DNA of 64,000 nt from Planctomycetota bacterium (GTDB lineage: Bacteria; Planctomycetota; Phycisphaerae; Phycisphaerales; SM1A02): positions 1 through 64,000 of the forward strand of contig JAAERN010000009.1 in the NCBI GenBank assembly GCA_024230295.1, read 5' to 3'. The number at the start of each line of letters is the position of its first letter. Position 1 is the stretch's first letter. The notes under the pieces were generated by a model, which was given only the letters and a program-made list of their open reading frames with translations, made no database searches and had not been told where the DNA came from. The position numbers and the translations under genes were made by a program. Shown piece by piece: positions 9,800 to 19,943 of this stretch.

Positions 9800-11581
9800 A
9801 TGAGATTTGTGCTTGCTGTACCAGTGATGATGTGTGTGGTCGGGTGCTCGCCAGACTTTCACACCATTGACCGCCATGTCAATGAGATGCTGCTGGAGGG
9901 GGCTGAGGGCATCAACGCACCGGTGCCGCCTCGACCAGTGGAGCGATGGGCCGAAGTGACCGCCTCGGAAGAGGCGATGAATGACAAGCATCCATCCACA
10001 TTCAATCCACCGGCCGAATCGATGGAGTGGGAGTCTATTGCATCGATCGAGGCGCAGGAGGTGCTCGCAAGGCTTCGAGGCTACGAGGTTGCAGCTGATG
10101 CTGGCAATGAACTTTCATTTGATGAAGCTGTGTCGTGGGCCTTTGAACATGGTCGTGAGTATCGATTCGCCGAAGAAGATTACCTCCTTGCATGCCTTCG
10201 GCTCGTTCTCGAACTTCACGATTGGACGCCACAGATCGCCGATGAAATCGCTTTGCAGTATGAACACGAAGATGGTGATAATGACTTTCTTCAATCTTCG
10301 AAGGGTCTTATCAACACATTCAGTGCTTCACAACAACTTCCATGGGGAGGTGAGGTCACCGCTTCGTATGTAGCAACCTTCGCACATGAGGTGTATGGGA
10401 CGGCTGCAAATCAGACTGGAAGTAGTACCACCCGTGTTGGCCAATTCTTTCTTGGGGGCCATATTCCACTCCTCCGCGGCGCTGGAATGATCGCCCAAGA
10501 GGGGATCATTCAAGCAGAACGTGAATTGGTATATGCCGCACGTGGCTTCGAAGAGTTTCGCCGTAGTTTCTGGTTTCGAATTGTTCGGTCATGGCTTGGT
10601 CTTCTTGTCCAACGGCAACAACTCGACAACGCACTGGAAGCAGCTGCACTACTCGATCGACTCGCCGAAAGGCGACGCGCACTGTATGAGGCGGGTCGAG
10701 CTCGTCTCTATGACGCCGCTGAGGCCGAGAACCGTGCGCTGCAAGAACGGTCTCGCGTTGCTGGACTCTGGGAGTCGTATCGTTTGTCTGTTGATCGCTT
10801 CAAACTGCTGATCAACTGGCCCGTCGACGACCCGGTTCGAATCGATACGAAGACCTTTGCTATAGATCCACCCGTTACGAACCTCGACACCGCGGTTGAG
10901 GTGGCGATGGCGCAGCGTCTTGATCTTCAAAGCGATCGCGATCGACTGGTCGACCGGCAACGTGGTGTCCGAAATGCCTTGAATGGCCTACTGCCAGATC
11001 TCAACCTGGGTGGTCAAGTACGGTTTGGCTCCAACGACACCTATTACTACGACGCAGTACTCCCTTCAATGGAAGACATGAATGCCGAGGCATCGCTCAC
11101 ACTTGGCCTCCCTTTGGATCGTGAGGCCGAACGAATCGCCGTACGACAAGCTCAGGTTGTGTTGGAACGGGATCGCCGCGAATACCGCAAACTCAAGGAT
11201 GAGGCCACTCTTGAGGTTCGATCTGCAGTCCGAGACATTGATGCGAACCTCTTCTCTTTGGATATCCAGAAGCGTAATGTCGATATTGCGAGGATGAACA
11301 TCGAATCCATCAACGCGGATCCTGATAGCTATACGGTCCTCGATCAACTGTCGTCCATTCAGAGTTTGCAGCAAGCACAGAATGGGCGGGCCCGGGCGTT
11401 TCAAAGCGTCCAAGAGTCGATACTTCAGTACTTGTTGGCTACCGGCCAAATGAGAATTGATAGTGATGCGACCCTAGAGCCCCTGCCTGGAATGGTGATC
11501 TCTACAACACATTCACTGTCCTACAACGACCCAACTTCTGATTCATCCTCCGTACAAACCAACGACACCCAAGTACACTGA
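9800..11581 (+). CDS. TolC-family outer membrane efflux protein (lipoprotein)
   Basis: Signal/lipobox MRFVLAVPVMMCVVGC; long alpha-helical OEP-type sequence with LSFDEAVSWAFEHGREY and VEVAMAQRLDLQSDRDRL; ORF track extends upstream to 9677. Confidence 0.85.
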   Translation: MRFVLAVPVMMCVVGCSPDFHTIDRHVNEMLLEGAEGINAPVPPRPVERWAEVTASEEAMNDKHPSTFNPPAESMEWESIASIEAQEVLARLRGYEVAADAGNELSFDEAVSWAFEHGREYRFAEEDYLLACLRLVLELHDWTPQIADEIALQYEHEDGDNDFLQSSKGLINTFSASQQLPWGGEVTASYVATFAHEVYGTAANQTGSSTTRVGQFFLGGHIPLLRGAGMIAQEGIIQAERELVYAARGFEEFRRSFWFRIVRSWLGLLVQRQQLDNALEAAALLDRLAERRRALYEAGRARLYDAAEAENRALQERSRVAGLWESYRLSVDRFKLLINWPVDDPVRIDTKTFAIDPPVTNLDTAVEVAMAQRLDLQSDRDRLVDRQRGVRNALNGLLPDLNLGGQVRFGSNDTYYYDAVLPSMEDMNAEASLTLGLPLDREAERIAVRQAQVVLERDRREYRKLKDEATLEVRSAVRDIDANLFSLDIQKRNVDIARMNIESINADPDSYTVLDQLSSIQSLQQAQNGRARAFQSVQESILQYLLATGQMRIDSDATLEPLPGMVISTTHSLSYNDPTSDSSSVQTNDTQVH

Positions 11582-11590
11582 ACCACTGTC

Positions 11591-13096
11591 ATGACACGAC
11601 TTCTCTATCGCAATCAAAGGGGGATCAGCACGGTGGGCATTCTCGCCGCTGGGGGGGTTGTTGTTGTCATCATTGCCGTTTCGTTGCTACGTGGCGGGGG
11701 ATCGGATTCGTCAATCCAAAGTGATGTGGATCTGTTTGAGGCGGTGGTTGGTGACTTTGAAGTCACCATTCCAGCTTCTGGTGAGCTCATCGCCGGTGAA
11801 CAAGTTGAACTTCGATCTGAGGTTGATGGGACAGCAACGATCTCAGAGATTGTCGATGAGGGAACCGTTGTCAGTGTGGGTGATGTTCTTGTTCGAATGG
11901 ATGATAAGGATGCGAAGGATCGCATTGAGTCTGCAGAAGAAGCGGTCGTCAGCGCCAGGAACCAGGTTGAAACCCGAACCGCATCACTGTCAATTTCTGA
12001 GAAGTCCCGAGAATCAGAACTTGCACGATCCAAAGTTGCTGTGGATCAAGCCCAACTTGGCTTGCTTGCGTGGCAAGAAGGTGAAGTTGTGGCCAAACGC
12101 AATCAACTCACCTTGTCGCTTCGAACGGCCGAGAAGGATCACAAACGACTCGCGGACAAGTACCAGAAGTCGTTAGAACTTCGAGAGAGAGAGTTCATCA
12201 GCCAAAACGATCTGGAGCAAGACGAAATCCAAATGATTCGCGCCGAAGCGAGTCTTTCCCAAGCGAGATTGGATCAGGAGGTGTATGAGAAATACACCTT
12301 CGTCAAAGACAAGCAGCGGATGGAGTCGGATCTCAAACAAGCACAAGAAGAACTTGTTCGGGTAGAGACCAGAACTAAAGCCAGTGTCAATAGTGCGAAG
12401 AGTAATCTTGAAGCAGCAAAGAGCAACTTAGAATCTAAGATCGAGCGGCTTGTGAGGTATCAAGATCAGCTTGAAAGCTGCACCGTTGTGGCGACTGCGG
12501 ATGGAATGGTCGTTTATGGAACTACGGTTGGTGGGTGGGATCGTGATGATGCCCTCCGAGTTGGTTCGAAGGTGTCACGGAACAGACTTCTTGTTGTGTT
12601 GCCGAACACAAAACAGATGTTGGCGGATGTAAAGGTCAACGAAGCACTGAGTGGACATGTGCATTCAGAGCAACCAGCAATTGTTCAGATGGATGCTTTC
12701 CCGAAAGTCGTGTTGTCTGGAACGGTTCAATCAGTCGGTGTTCTCGCTGAAGATGGTGGTTGGAGAGATCCAAATCGACGGGACTATTCTGTTCTCGTCC
12801 ATATTGACAACACGCCCAATCTGGCTCTCAAGCCGTCAATGCGGTGCAAGGCCACAATTCTCGTTGACACAGTGATCAACACTCTGCACGTACCGGTTCA
12901 ATCTGTTCACAGAAACGGTAGGGTGACATTGGTCTATGTCGCCAAGGGAAATCGATATTCCGCCGTCCCAGTCACGCTTGGAAGATCAAGTGAACTCTAT
13001 GTAGAGATTTTAGATGGCATTACTGCTGGCGACCAAATCCTGCTTCGGGATCCGCCACTTGGTTCGGTATTGAATTCCGAAGAGTTGCCGAGTTGA
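11591..13096 (+). CDS. HlyD-family periplasmic adaptor subunit
   Basis: N-terminal TM, ASGELIAGEQVELRSEVDGTATISEIVDEGTVVSVGDVLVRMDD, coiled coil, beta-barrel C-terminus. Confidence 0.9.
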   Translation: MTRLLYRNQRGISTVGILAAGGVVVVIIAVSLLRGGGSDSSIQSDVDLFEAVVGDFEVTIPASGELIAGEQVELRSEVDGTATISEIVDEGTVVSVGDVLVRMDDKDAKDRIESAEEAVVSARNQVETRTASLSISEKSRESELARSKVAVDQAQLGLLAWQEGEVVAKRNQLTLSLRTAEKDHKRLADKYQKSLELREREFISQNDLEQDEIQMIRAEASLSQARLDQEVYEKYTFVKDKQRMESDLKQAQEELVRVETRTKASVNSAKSNLEAAKSNLESKIERLVRYQDQLESCTVVATADGMVVYGTTVGGWDRDDALRVGSKVSRNRLLVVLPNTKQMLADVKVNEALSGHVHSEQPAIVQMDAFPKVVLSGTVQSVGVLAEDGGWRDPNRRDYSVLVHIDNTPNLALKPSMRCKATILVDTVINTLHVPVQSVHRNGRVTLVYVAKGNRYSAVPVTLGRSSELYVEILDGITAGDQILLRDPPLGSVLNSEELPS

Positions 13097-13699
13097 TCAG
13101 CCGTCCCACCTGACGGGAAGTTCGTGCTCGACGCCGAGAAGATCTAGCATTCTCCCGGCCATAAAGTCGATGAGATCATCTACAGATGTAGGGTTCATAT
13201 AAAAACCAGGCGATAGTGGCGCAATGGTGGCTCCTGCACGAGCCATTCGGTCCATGTTGCTGATATCGATCTGACTCAGGGGAGATTCCCGGTGGGCCAA
13301 TATCAATGGACGGCCTTCCTTCAACGTAACGGCAGCTGCCCGTTGAACGAGCGACATGGTGATTCCTGAAGCGAGTGCGCCAAGTGTGTTACTTGAGCAC
13401 GGAATGATGATCATGCCGTCGTGCGAGAATGATCCACTGGCAATGATCGCCCCCATATCACGTCCTGAATAGAGGTGAACCATCGCCGAATCGCCGGCCC
13501 TTGCAAGTGAGTCAGCGTCAAGGGTGGTCATCCCGCACTCCTCGGCCAGAAGGCGGCGACCTAGGTCTGAAACTGCCACGTGGACCTCGACTCCCCGTTG
13601 AGACAAGAGCTCGATGACCCGCACCGCATACTCTGCACCCGACGCACCACTGATTCCAACCACGATTCTCTTGGCACTATTCATCCACGTCATACCCAC
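13097..13699 (-). CDS. ubiX: UbiX-family flavin prenyltransferase
   Basis: IVVGISGASGAEYAVRVIELL; GSFSHDGMIIIPCSSNTLGALASGI; RPLILAHRESPLSQIDISNMDRMARAGATIAPLSPGFY. Confidence 0.93.
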   Translation of the reverse strand: MGMTWMNSAKRIVVGISGASGAEYAVRVIELLSQRGVEVHVAVSDLGRRLLAEECGMTTLDADSLARAGDSAMVHLYSGRDMGAIIASGSFSHDGMIIIPCSSNTLGALASGITMSLVQRAAAVTLKEGRPLILAHRESPLSQIDISNMDRMARAGATIAPLSPGFYMNPTSVDDLIDFMAGRMLDLLGVEHELPVRWDG

Positions 13700-13776
13700 A
13701 AGGTAGCGGCATCTTGTGGGGGTTTCACTCGTCGTACTTCAGCCCCTTGATACACTGGAGTCTGAGGAGCCCCGCC

Positions 13777-14319
13777 ATGCGAATTGTGTTGTACCTACCG
13801 ATCTTATTTTGCCTTGTGGCGTGCGCCCCAGAGGCCCGTTGGCCACAAGAAACGTCGATTCAGACCGCGTCTCCGGCAGACGCTCCTGTCCCCGAGGCAA
13901 TTGCCTCTGCTGTTGATTGGTGGATGACTCATGAACCAACAGCACGCTCGAATGGACCGGTTGAGGTTTATTTAGCCCCCTCGTTGGCTGCAGCCAATAC
14001 TCGCCTGGCGAGTTTGCTTCCCTCTTGCACCATTGTCGATACGGACAATGGGATTGCTGTGGCTGTTCGTGCTGTTCGTATGCACCATAGTTCTGCCCAG
14101 ATCGATCTTGACACACCTCGACCGGAACGGGGCCGGCAGTTGATCACACTGGACATGCAGAAGTATGTGTTGACACCGTGGCAGGTCACCGGTGCCAATT
14201 GGTGGCGATTCAACAACAATCAGCTGAAGCGGATCACAAACGAGGCTGTAACCGCCTCTCTCGCCAAGCCTGCCGAAGAAGCAACTTCAACGGCTACCGC
14301 TGAATCGGACAATGAGTGA
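13777..14319 (+). CDS. hypothetical lipoprotein
   Basis: MRIVLYLPILFCLVACAPE lipobox; no recognised domain; ORF track start 13714 is probably too long. Confidence 0.6.
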   Translation: MRIVLYLPILFCLVACAPEARWPQETSIQTASPADAPVPEAIASAVDWWMTHEPTARSNGPVEVYLAPSLAAANTRLASLLPSCTIVDTDNGIAVAVRAVRMHHSSAQIDLDTPRPERGRQLITLDMQKYVLTPWQVTGANWWRFNNNQLKRITNEAVTASLAKPAEEATSTATAESDNE

Positions 14320-14764
14320 ATTGTTCCAAGATGCTTGGTTGACGGCAGCAATCGAGCAAGCTGAGAAGTCGTGGAGCGAGGGGGGTATTCCGATTGGCGC
14401 GGTCCTCGCTCACTCTAAAACAGGTGAAATCGTCTCTCGGGGCCATAACCAAAGAGTGCAGACTGGTGATCCAACAGCACACGCAGAAGTAGATTGCATT
14501 CGCAATGCCGGCCGGCGCCGAGACTGGCGGTCGCTCACAATGACATCAACATTAAGTCCATGCTGCATGTGTAGTGGTACTGCCATGCTCTTCAAGATTC
14601 CACGTGTCGTCATTGGTGAAAACAGGAGCTTTGTGGGCGCCGAGACGTGGATGCGAGATAACGGCATCGATCTATGTGTACTTGATGATCCACGGTGTGT
14701 AGCGCTCATGGACCGCCTTGTCCGAGAGAAACCAGACTTGTGGGCTGAGGATATTGGTGAGTAG
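14312..14764 (+). CDS. zinc cytosine/nucleoside deaminase, yeast Fcy1-like
   Basis: HAEVDCIRNAGR, TLSPCCMCSGTAMLFKIPRVVIGEN, C-terminal KPDLWAEDIGE. Confidence 0.9.
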   Translation: MSELFQDAWLTAAIEQAEKSWSEGGIPIGAVLAHSKTGEIVSRGHNQRVQTGDPTAHAEVDCIRNAGRRRDWRSLTMTSTLSPCCMCSGTAMLFKIPRVVIGENRSFVGAETWMRDNGIDLCVLDDPRCVALMDRLVREKPDLWAEDIGE

Positions 14765-14775
14765 AACGCGGCCTG

Positions 14776-15852
14776 CTAGCCCATTGAGATGGACACAGAT
14801 TGGGCTTTGGCCGTGGTTTGAGCCGGTGGCGGGCGGTACATCCATGACTTTGGCGCAGCTTTGCGAACCACCATCCACCAGACAAAGAGACATGTCAATA
14901 GCACCTTTGTGGTATTGACGCTCCAGAGTGGGATGGTGTCACGAAGGTCAACGAGCATGCCATCGCTGCCAAACTCACCGTACCCAATCAGTGTTGGGAT
15001 TCTGAACCAGTAGTAGGCAGAGACAGCGGCGGCTGCGAAAAGTGCATCAAGTCGGCGTTGGTCTTGTTTGGGAATTGCCGAACGCAAAAGTAGCCACAGC
15101 ACAAGGGTGACCACCAAGCCACCAAATGGCCACAACCAGAGTGAAGCCGACAACACTGATCCACCATCTGGCACCTGAAACCAACCCCACACAAACCCGG
15201 GAAAGCCACCAACAATAACTGCGTGTGATATTTGTCTGGGTATCGATCGAGCGCCCTGTCCGTGCCTGATACCAGGGGAAGTATCGGGGCAGGGCGTTGT
15301 GCATTTGACACACTCGCCGCAGTGGCTACTGGTCACCGTTACACAGGGACGACTTCCATACAGTCGCTCAACTGCGTGTACTGGGCAAAGCCCAGCGCAC
15401 CATCCACTCTTGCCGATTGTCAGGACGCCTACCAAGAGAGCCACGACACCGATGACCACGAGCAGAACACATGTCGCGACACCACTGACATTGAACCATG
15501 GGTGTCTAAGTGGAACGATCGCCAGAAGCAAAGCGATCCCGATGAGCGCCATCCATGCTTGAGCCTGTGATCCCATTCGAAAACCACTCGTCCGCATGAG
15601 ACGTCGACTCAATTGTGATGTCGTTCCCAGTGGACAGATGTTCCGCCACACACCAGGTGCAAACACGACCAAGGCTGGGGCTGCCGGAATCAGAACATCC
15701 CAAAGGGCATGAATTCCTATTTGGGGCCAGAAAATGAGGGATACCAAGAGAAACACACCCGCTGCCCACACCACAGCCAGAGCGATGGTCCACTTGGCAA
15801 TAATGCTCCGCCTCACTGAATCAGATCGGTGGGGACTCGTACGACAGGCCAT
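14776..15852 (-). CDS. polytopic membrane 4Fe-4S protein (NapH/NosR-like)
   Basis: NICPLGT, GWCAGLCPVHAVERLYG, CGECVKCTTPCPD (CxxCxxCxxxCP) plus multiple TM segments. Confidence 0.75.
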   Translation of the reverse strand: MACRTSPHRSDSVRRSIIAKWTIALAVVWAAGVFLLVSLIFWPQIGIHALWDVLIPAAPALVVFAPGVWRNICPLGTTSQLSRRLMRTSGFRMGSQAQAWMALIGIALLLAIVPLRHPWFNVSGVATCVLLVVIGVVALLVGVLTIGKSGWCAGLCPVHAVERLYGSRPCVTVTSSHCGECVKCTTPCPDTSPGIRHGQGARSIPRQISHAVIVGGFPGFVWGWFQVPDGGSVLSASLWLWPFGGLVVTLVLWLLLRSAIPKQDQRRLDALFAAAAVSAYYWFRIPTLIGYGEFGSDGMLVDLRDTIPLWSVNTTKVLLTCLFVWWMVVRKAAPKSWMYRPPPAQTTAKAQSVSISMG

Positions 15853-15933
15853 ATCGTGCTCCTATAGGTGGCTAGGTAGCCAACCCTTCGGAACATCGGA
15901 CCAATTAATCCCTGTATATCCTATTTATCATTC

Positions 15934-15980
15934 AAAAGGTCTTCGATTGGGGGGTTGCGAAACCACAATGGAGGCCTTTT
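15934..15980 (-). terminator. candidate intrinsic terminator downstream of thiolase gene (symmetric, possibly bidirectional)
   Basis: AAAAGG...CCTTTT outer arms with inner ATTG/CAAT and GGTT/AACC pairing around GCGA. Confidence 0.4.
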
Positions 15981-15996
15981 CCCAATCTCTTGAGCA

Positions 15997-17169
15997 CTAC
16001 CGCTCAAGCAACATCGTCACCGCGTTTCCACCCCCAAGACAGAGGCTTGCCACACCACGCTTAACCCCGAGTCGTTGCATCTGATTGATAAGCGTGACAA
16101 GCACCCTCGCCCCAGAAGCGCCGATTGGATGGCCAATAGCAATCGACCCGCCACAGATGTTGACCTTCGATGGATCGATGTCCAAATATCGAGTGTTGCA
16201 CAAGGCTTGGGCTGCAAATGCCTCATTGAGTTCATAGAGATCAACATCATCAGAGTTGATTCCGCAGTTGACCAGCAACTGCTCCACGCCGAGTCCAGGA
16301 GCCTCAAAGAGATCCTTGGGTTCAACACCTACTGTATTGCAGGCCACAATTCGGGCCATTGGTGTCAGACCGTGTTCCTCGGCGAACTCTTCTGATGCCA
16401 CCACCATCGCTGCGCCGCCGTCACTGATTTGCGATGCATTCCCCGCCGTCACGGTGCCATCCTTCTTGAAGGATGGGCGTAGCTTGCCAAGTTTTTCTGC
16501 AGTCGTGCCTGAGCGGACCCCTTCATCGGCCACTATGTCGGCCTTCTGTTTGACTTGTTCGGCCGTCAGTGGAATCAACTCTGCATCAAACCATCCCTCG
16601 GTAGCTGCGTGGGCTGCCTTCTGGTGTGATTCTGCCGAGAGTGCATCCATATCTTCTCTTGAAATCTTGTGCTTCTCGGCAGTGTGTTCGGCAGCCATGC
16701 CCATACCCCAGCCCTCAAAGGCGCACTCAAGGCCATCATGTGCCATATGGTCATTGAGTGTTCCAGGGCCAAATTTGATCCCACTTCGAACCTCTGCGTA
16801 GTGGGGGGCACGTGTCATATTTTCAAGTCCGCCAGCCACAACGACGTGGTTGTCACCAGCTCGTATCGACTGATCCGCCGTCATAACCGCCTGCAAACCC
16901 GATCCACACACTTTGTTGATCGTCTGAGCACTGACTGATGAGGGGAGTCCTCCTCGCAGCGCGGCCTGTCTGGCTGGATTCTGGCCGAGGCCAGCCTGTA
17001 ACACACAGCCCATGATGCACTCGTCGATGTCGTCGACAGACACTCCAGCAGAATCGACTGCCGCTTCAACCGCAAAGGCACCGAGTTGGGGCGCAGGAAC
17101 ACGGCTGAATCCTCCTAAGAATCGTCCAATTGGTGTTCGACGGGCCGACAAGATCACACTGGAAGTCAT
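15997..17169 (-). CDS. acetyl-CoA C-acyltransferase (thiolase)
   Basis: ILSARRTPIGRFLGGFSRV; INKVCGSGLQAVM; NICGGSIAIGHPIGASGARVLVTL; GVASLCLGGGNAVTMLLER. Confidence 0.95.
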   Translation of the reverse strand: MTSSVILSARRTPIGRFLGGFSRVPAPQLGAFAVEAAVDSAGVSVDDIDECIMGCVLQAGLGQNPARQAALRGGLPSSVSAQTINKVCGSGLQAVMTADQSIRAGDNHVVVAGGLENMTRAPHYAEVRSGIKFGPGTLNDHMAHDGLECAFEGWGMGMAAEHTAEKHKISREDMDALSAESHQKAAHAATEGWFDAELIPLTAEQVKQKADIVADEGVRSGTTAEKLGKLRPSFKKDGTVTAGNASQISDGGAAMVVASEEFAEEHGLTPMARIVACNTVGVEPKDLFEAPGLGVEQLLVNCGINSDDVDLYELNEAFAAQALCNTRYLDIDPSKVNICGGSIAIGHPIGASGARVLVTLINQMQRLGVKRGVASLCLGGGNAVTMLLER

Positions 17170-17324
17170 GATGGGGGCTCCATTGGATATGAGACGAGGA
17201 CTGATGATCACGCTGCCGTGTCGGGTACCATGGCTGGTCTGGCCGAATCCGGCGGGGACCGTGGATCCTAGCGAATCCCAACCTCCCCGTCGCCACCTCT
17301 CCATCTGCACAAGGAGATACCCCG

Positions 17325-18335
17325 ATGGGCGATCCGACGACAACGTGGACTGACGACAACCTGATGTCGCTCCAGAGTCATGTTCTAGCTGGAGAACGAG
17401 AGCACCCAGGAGCGACTGGTGACTTCTCGTGGATCCTCTCTGCTATTTCCTTGGCAACCAAGACAATTGGAAACAAGGTACGCCGAGCGAGGATTGAGGA
17501 TGTCATCGGCGAGTTGGCCTCGAACAACACCCACGGCGAACAACAGCAAAAACTCGACGTCATCGCGAATGAAATCATCAAGTCTTGCCTTGGAAGCCGC
17601 GCCAACATCGGCGTGCTTGTAAGCGAAGAAGATGAAGAACCCACGATTCTCCGAACCCGAAGTGATGGTGGGCGATACGCAGTCTTTTTTGACCCGCTTG
17701 ATGGATCATCAAATATCGATGTTTCGGTTGGGGTTGGGACTATTTTCGGAGTACTTCGTTTGCCAGATGGTGGCAAAGGTGGAACCGAAGCGCTCCTCTC
17801 CCCAGAAGCCGTCATGGTCGCCGCGGGGTATGTCTTGTATGGCTCCTCGACAGTATTCGTGTTGACCACTGGAAATGGTGTCGACATGTTTGTACTTGAT
17901 CACTCCATTGGGTCCTATGTACTCACGAAGCGGGACATTCGGATTCCGACAGAGGGAAAGATTTACTCCATCAACGAGGCGTACTCGGCTCGTTTCCAAG
18001 AGCATGTCCAAACGTATCTACAGTGGGCACACGACAACGACTACTCCTCTCGCTACATCGGATCCATGGTGGCGGACGTCCACAGAACACTCTTGAAGGG
18101 TGGGGTCTTCCTGTATCCAGCGACCAGTGATCGACCCGAGGGCAAACTCCGCATGTTGTATGAGGCGCTCCCGATGGCCATGTTGATTGAGCAGGCTGGT
18201 GGTCGAGCGGTCACAGATCATGGAACTCGCATTCTCGATCTAAAGGCCTCAACAATTCATGAGCGAACCAGTGTCGTTCTTGGGTCTTCTGGCGAAGTCG
18301 ACTTGTTTGAAAAACACTCGGATACCTCTTTGTGA
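17325..18335 (+). CDS. fbp: class 1 fructose-1,6-bisphosphatase
   Basis: VFFDPLDGSSNIDVSVGVGTIFGVL; YIGSMVADVHRTLLKGGVFLYPAT; AAGGAG ribosome-binding site upstream. Confidence 0.97.
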   Translation: MGDPTTTWTDDNLMSLQSHVLAGEREHPGATGDFSWILSAISLATKTIGNKVRRARIEDVIGELASNNTHGEQQQKLDVIANEIIKSCLGSRANIGVLVSEEDEEPTILRTRSDGGRYAVFFDPLDGSSNIDVSVGVGTIFGVLRLPDGGKGGTEALLSPEAVMVAAGYVLYGSSTVFVLTTGNGVDMFVLDHSIGSYVLTKRDIRIPTEGKIYSINEAYSARFQEHVQTYLQWAHDNDYSSRYIGSMVADVHRTLLKGGVFLYPATSDRPEGKLRMLYEALPMAMLIEQAGGRAVTDHGTRILDLKASTIHERTSVVLGSSGEVDLFEKHSDTSL

Positions 18336-18369
18336 TTTTAGAATCCACTACAGAAAGCAGTATTGCGTC

Positions 18370-19932
18370 ATGACCGCCACAGCGACCGACACGACAACAA
18401 CCCTGGGCCGAGACACCAACCAAGCTCTTGGAGTCGGGCAATTCGCCTGTGACTTCATCTCTGGTAATTTGGGAAATCCAGGATCGGCCGTCGAAGCACG
18501 GACCATTCAGTTTTTTGTCGACAGTGTCTTGTGTGGCCTCTCGGCGATTGCGATGCAGACAAACGCACCACGTGTTCTTCGAGATGAGGCTTTGTGTTAT
18601 CTCGATGACGCTGGTGCGACGATGTTCGGATGCGGCACCCGACTCGCAACCGAGAAGGCAATCGCCGCCAATGCTTCTGCGGTTCGTGAGTGGGATAGCA
18701 ATGGAACCAACTTTGGTTTCAATCCAACACTCGGTAATACAGCTGGGGAGTTTGGTCACAACGACTTCTATGCGGTTCCGATTGCCGCAGCGCAAGCCAG
18801 AGGTCTGGATGGCGCAGCCGCGGTCCGAGGGATGATCTGCCTTGATGAAATAAGGGGCCGATTGGCCGAAGTATTCAGCCTCAAGACCTACAAGATTGAC
18901 CATGTCGTCCATGGCGCGATTGCGTCAGCTGCCGTCTATGGGGCCATGCTCGGTGCGACACCAGAGCAGATTGAGTCAGCGATAGGCATGGTGGTTGCCC
19001 ACTACACCCCATGGAGGGCGATCCGGGCTGGCAAACAATTGTCGGACTCAAAGGGTGCCTCGGCGGCCATTAGCACTGAGGTTGCGATTCTTTCGATGAA
19101 GCGTTCTATGAGAGGCTTCATCGGACCCAAAGACATCTTCCGAAATCCAGAGGCGATTTGGCGGCAATTCGAGCCCACCGACGGAGACTCTCCGTTCGAT
19201 CTCACACTCTCACACAGTGGTGACGATTTCGCAGTAATGGGCATGCACTTCAAACTTGGTTTGTATGAGCATCAAAGCGCTGGTGCACTTCAAGGGTTGA
19301 TTGATCTGATTTCTGCGAACCCGGTGATCCTTGAACATCCAGAATCAATCGGTGAAATTCGAATTGTCGCATATGAACCGGCGTTCGGAATTATTGGTGA
19401 TCCAGCCAAACGTGACCCTCGAACACGGCAGAGTGCGGATCACTCGATGGTCTACATCGTCTCCACAATGCTTCGAAAGGCTGTTGACCTTGCTGAACAC
19501 CACGGCTCGGGAGATCTTTCAGATGGCAATGATGCTTGGTGGAAGTTGCTTATGCTCCTTCCAGAAGACTATGGCATCGAGGCGATTCACAATAAGACAA
19601 CACGCCGATTGATGGATCTCATCACATTCGAACATGGTGGTGAGGAATATGACCGTCGCTATCCAGACGGTATCCCAACATCGATCACAATGATCTTGCA
19701 AGATGGAACAGTGTTAGAGAGTGGGTTGGTGATGTACCCGTCGGGACACGCCAGAAACACATCCGCCGACCTCGAAGACATTCTTCTACACAAGACAGAT
19801 ATGTTGGGGCAGATCGCAATGAACGAAGCACAGGGCACAATTGATCAATTCCGATCAGTAGCCACTATGTCCAGTGAGGAACTTCTGCACTTGATGGACT
19901 TCACCATTGCCAAGCGGGATCCGGTTGACTGA
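18370..19932 (+). CDS. prpD: MmgE/PrpD family protein, 2-methylcitrate dehydratase-like
   Basis: Internal ATG at 18370 gives MTATATDTTTTLG...; YKIDHVVHGAIASAAVYGAMLGATPEQIESAIGMVVAHYTPWRAIRAGKQLSDSKGASAA. Confidence 0.88.
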   Translation: MTATATDTTTTLGRDTNQALGVGQFACDFISGNLGNPGSAVEARTIQFFVDSVLCGLSAIAMQTNAPRVLRDEALCYLDDAGATMFGCGTRLATEKAIAANASAVREWDSNGTNFGFNPTLGNTAGEFGHNDFYAVPIAAAQARGLDGAAAVRGMICLDEIRGRLAEVFSLKTYKIDHVVHGAIASAAVYGAMLGATPEQIESAIGMVVAHYTPWRAIRAGKQLSDSKGASAAISTEVAILSMKRSMRGFIGPKDIFRNPEAIWRQFEPTDGDSPFDLTLSHSGDDFAVMGMHFKLGLYEHQSAGALQGLIDLISANPVILEHPESIGEIRIVAYEPAFGIIGDPAKRDPRTRQSADHSMVYIVSTMLRKAVDLAEHHGSGDLSDGNDAWWKLLMLLPEDYGIEAIHNKTTRRLMDLITFEHGGEEYDRRYPDGIPTSITMILQDGTVLESGLVMYPSGHARNTSADLEDILLHKTDMLGQIAMNEAQGTIDQFRSVATMSSEELLHLMDFTIAKRDPVD

Positions 19933-19943
19933 CGATTGTGAGA

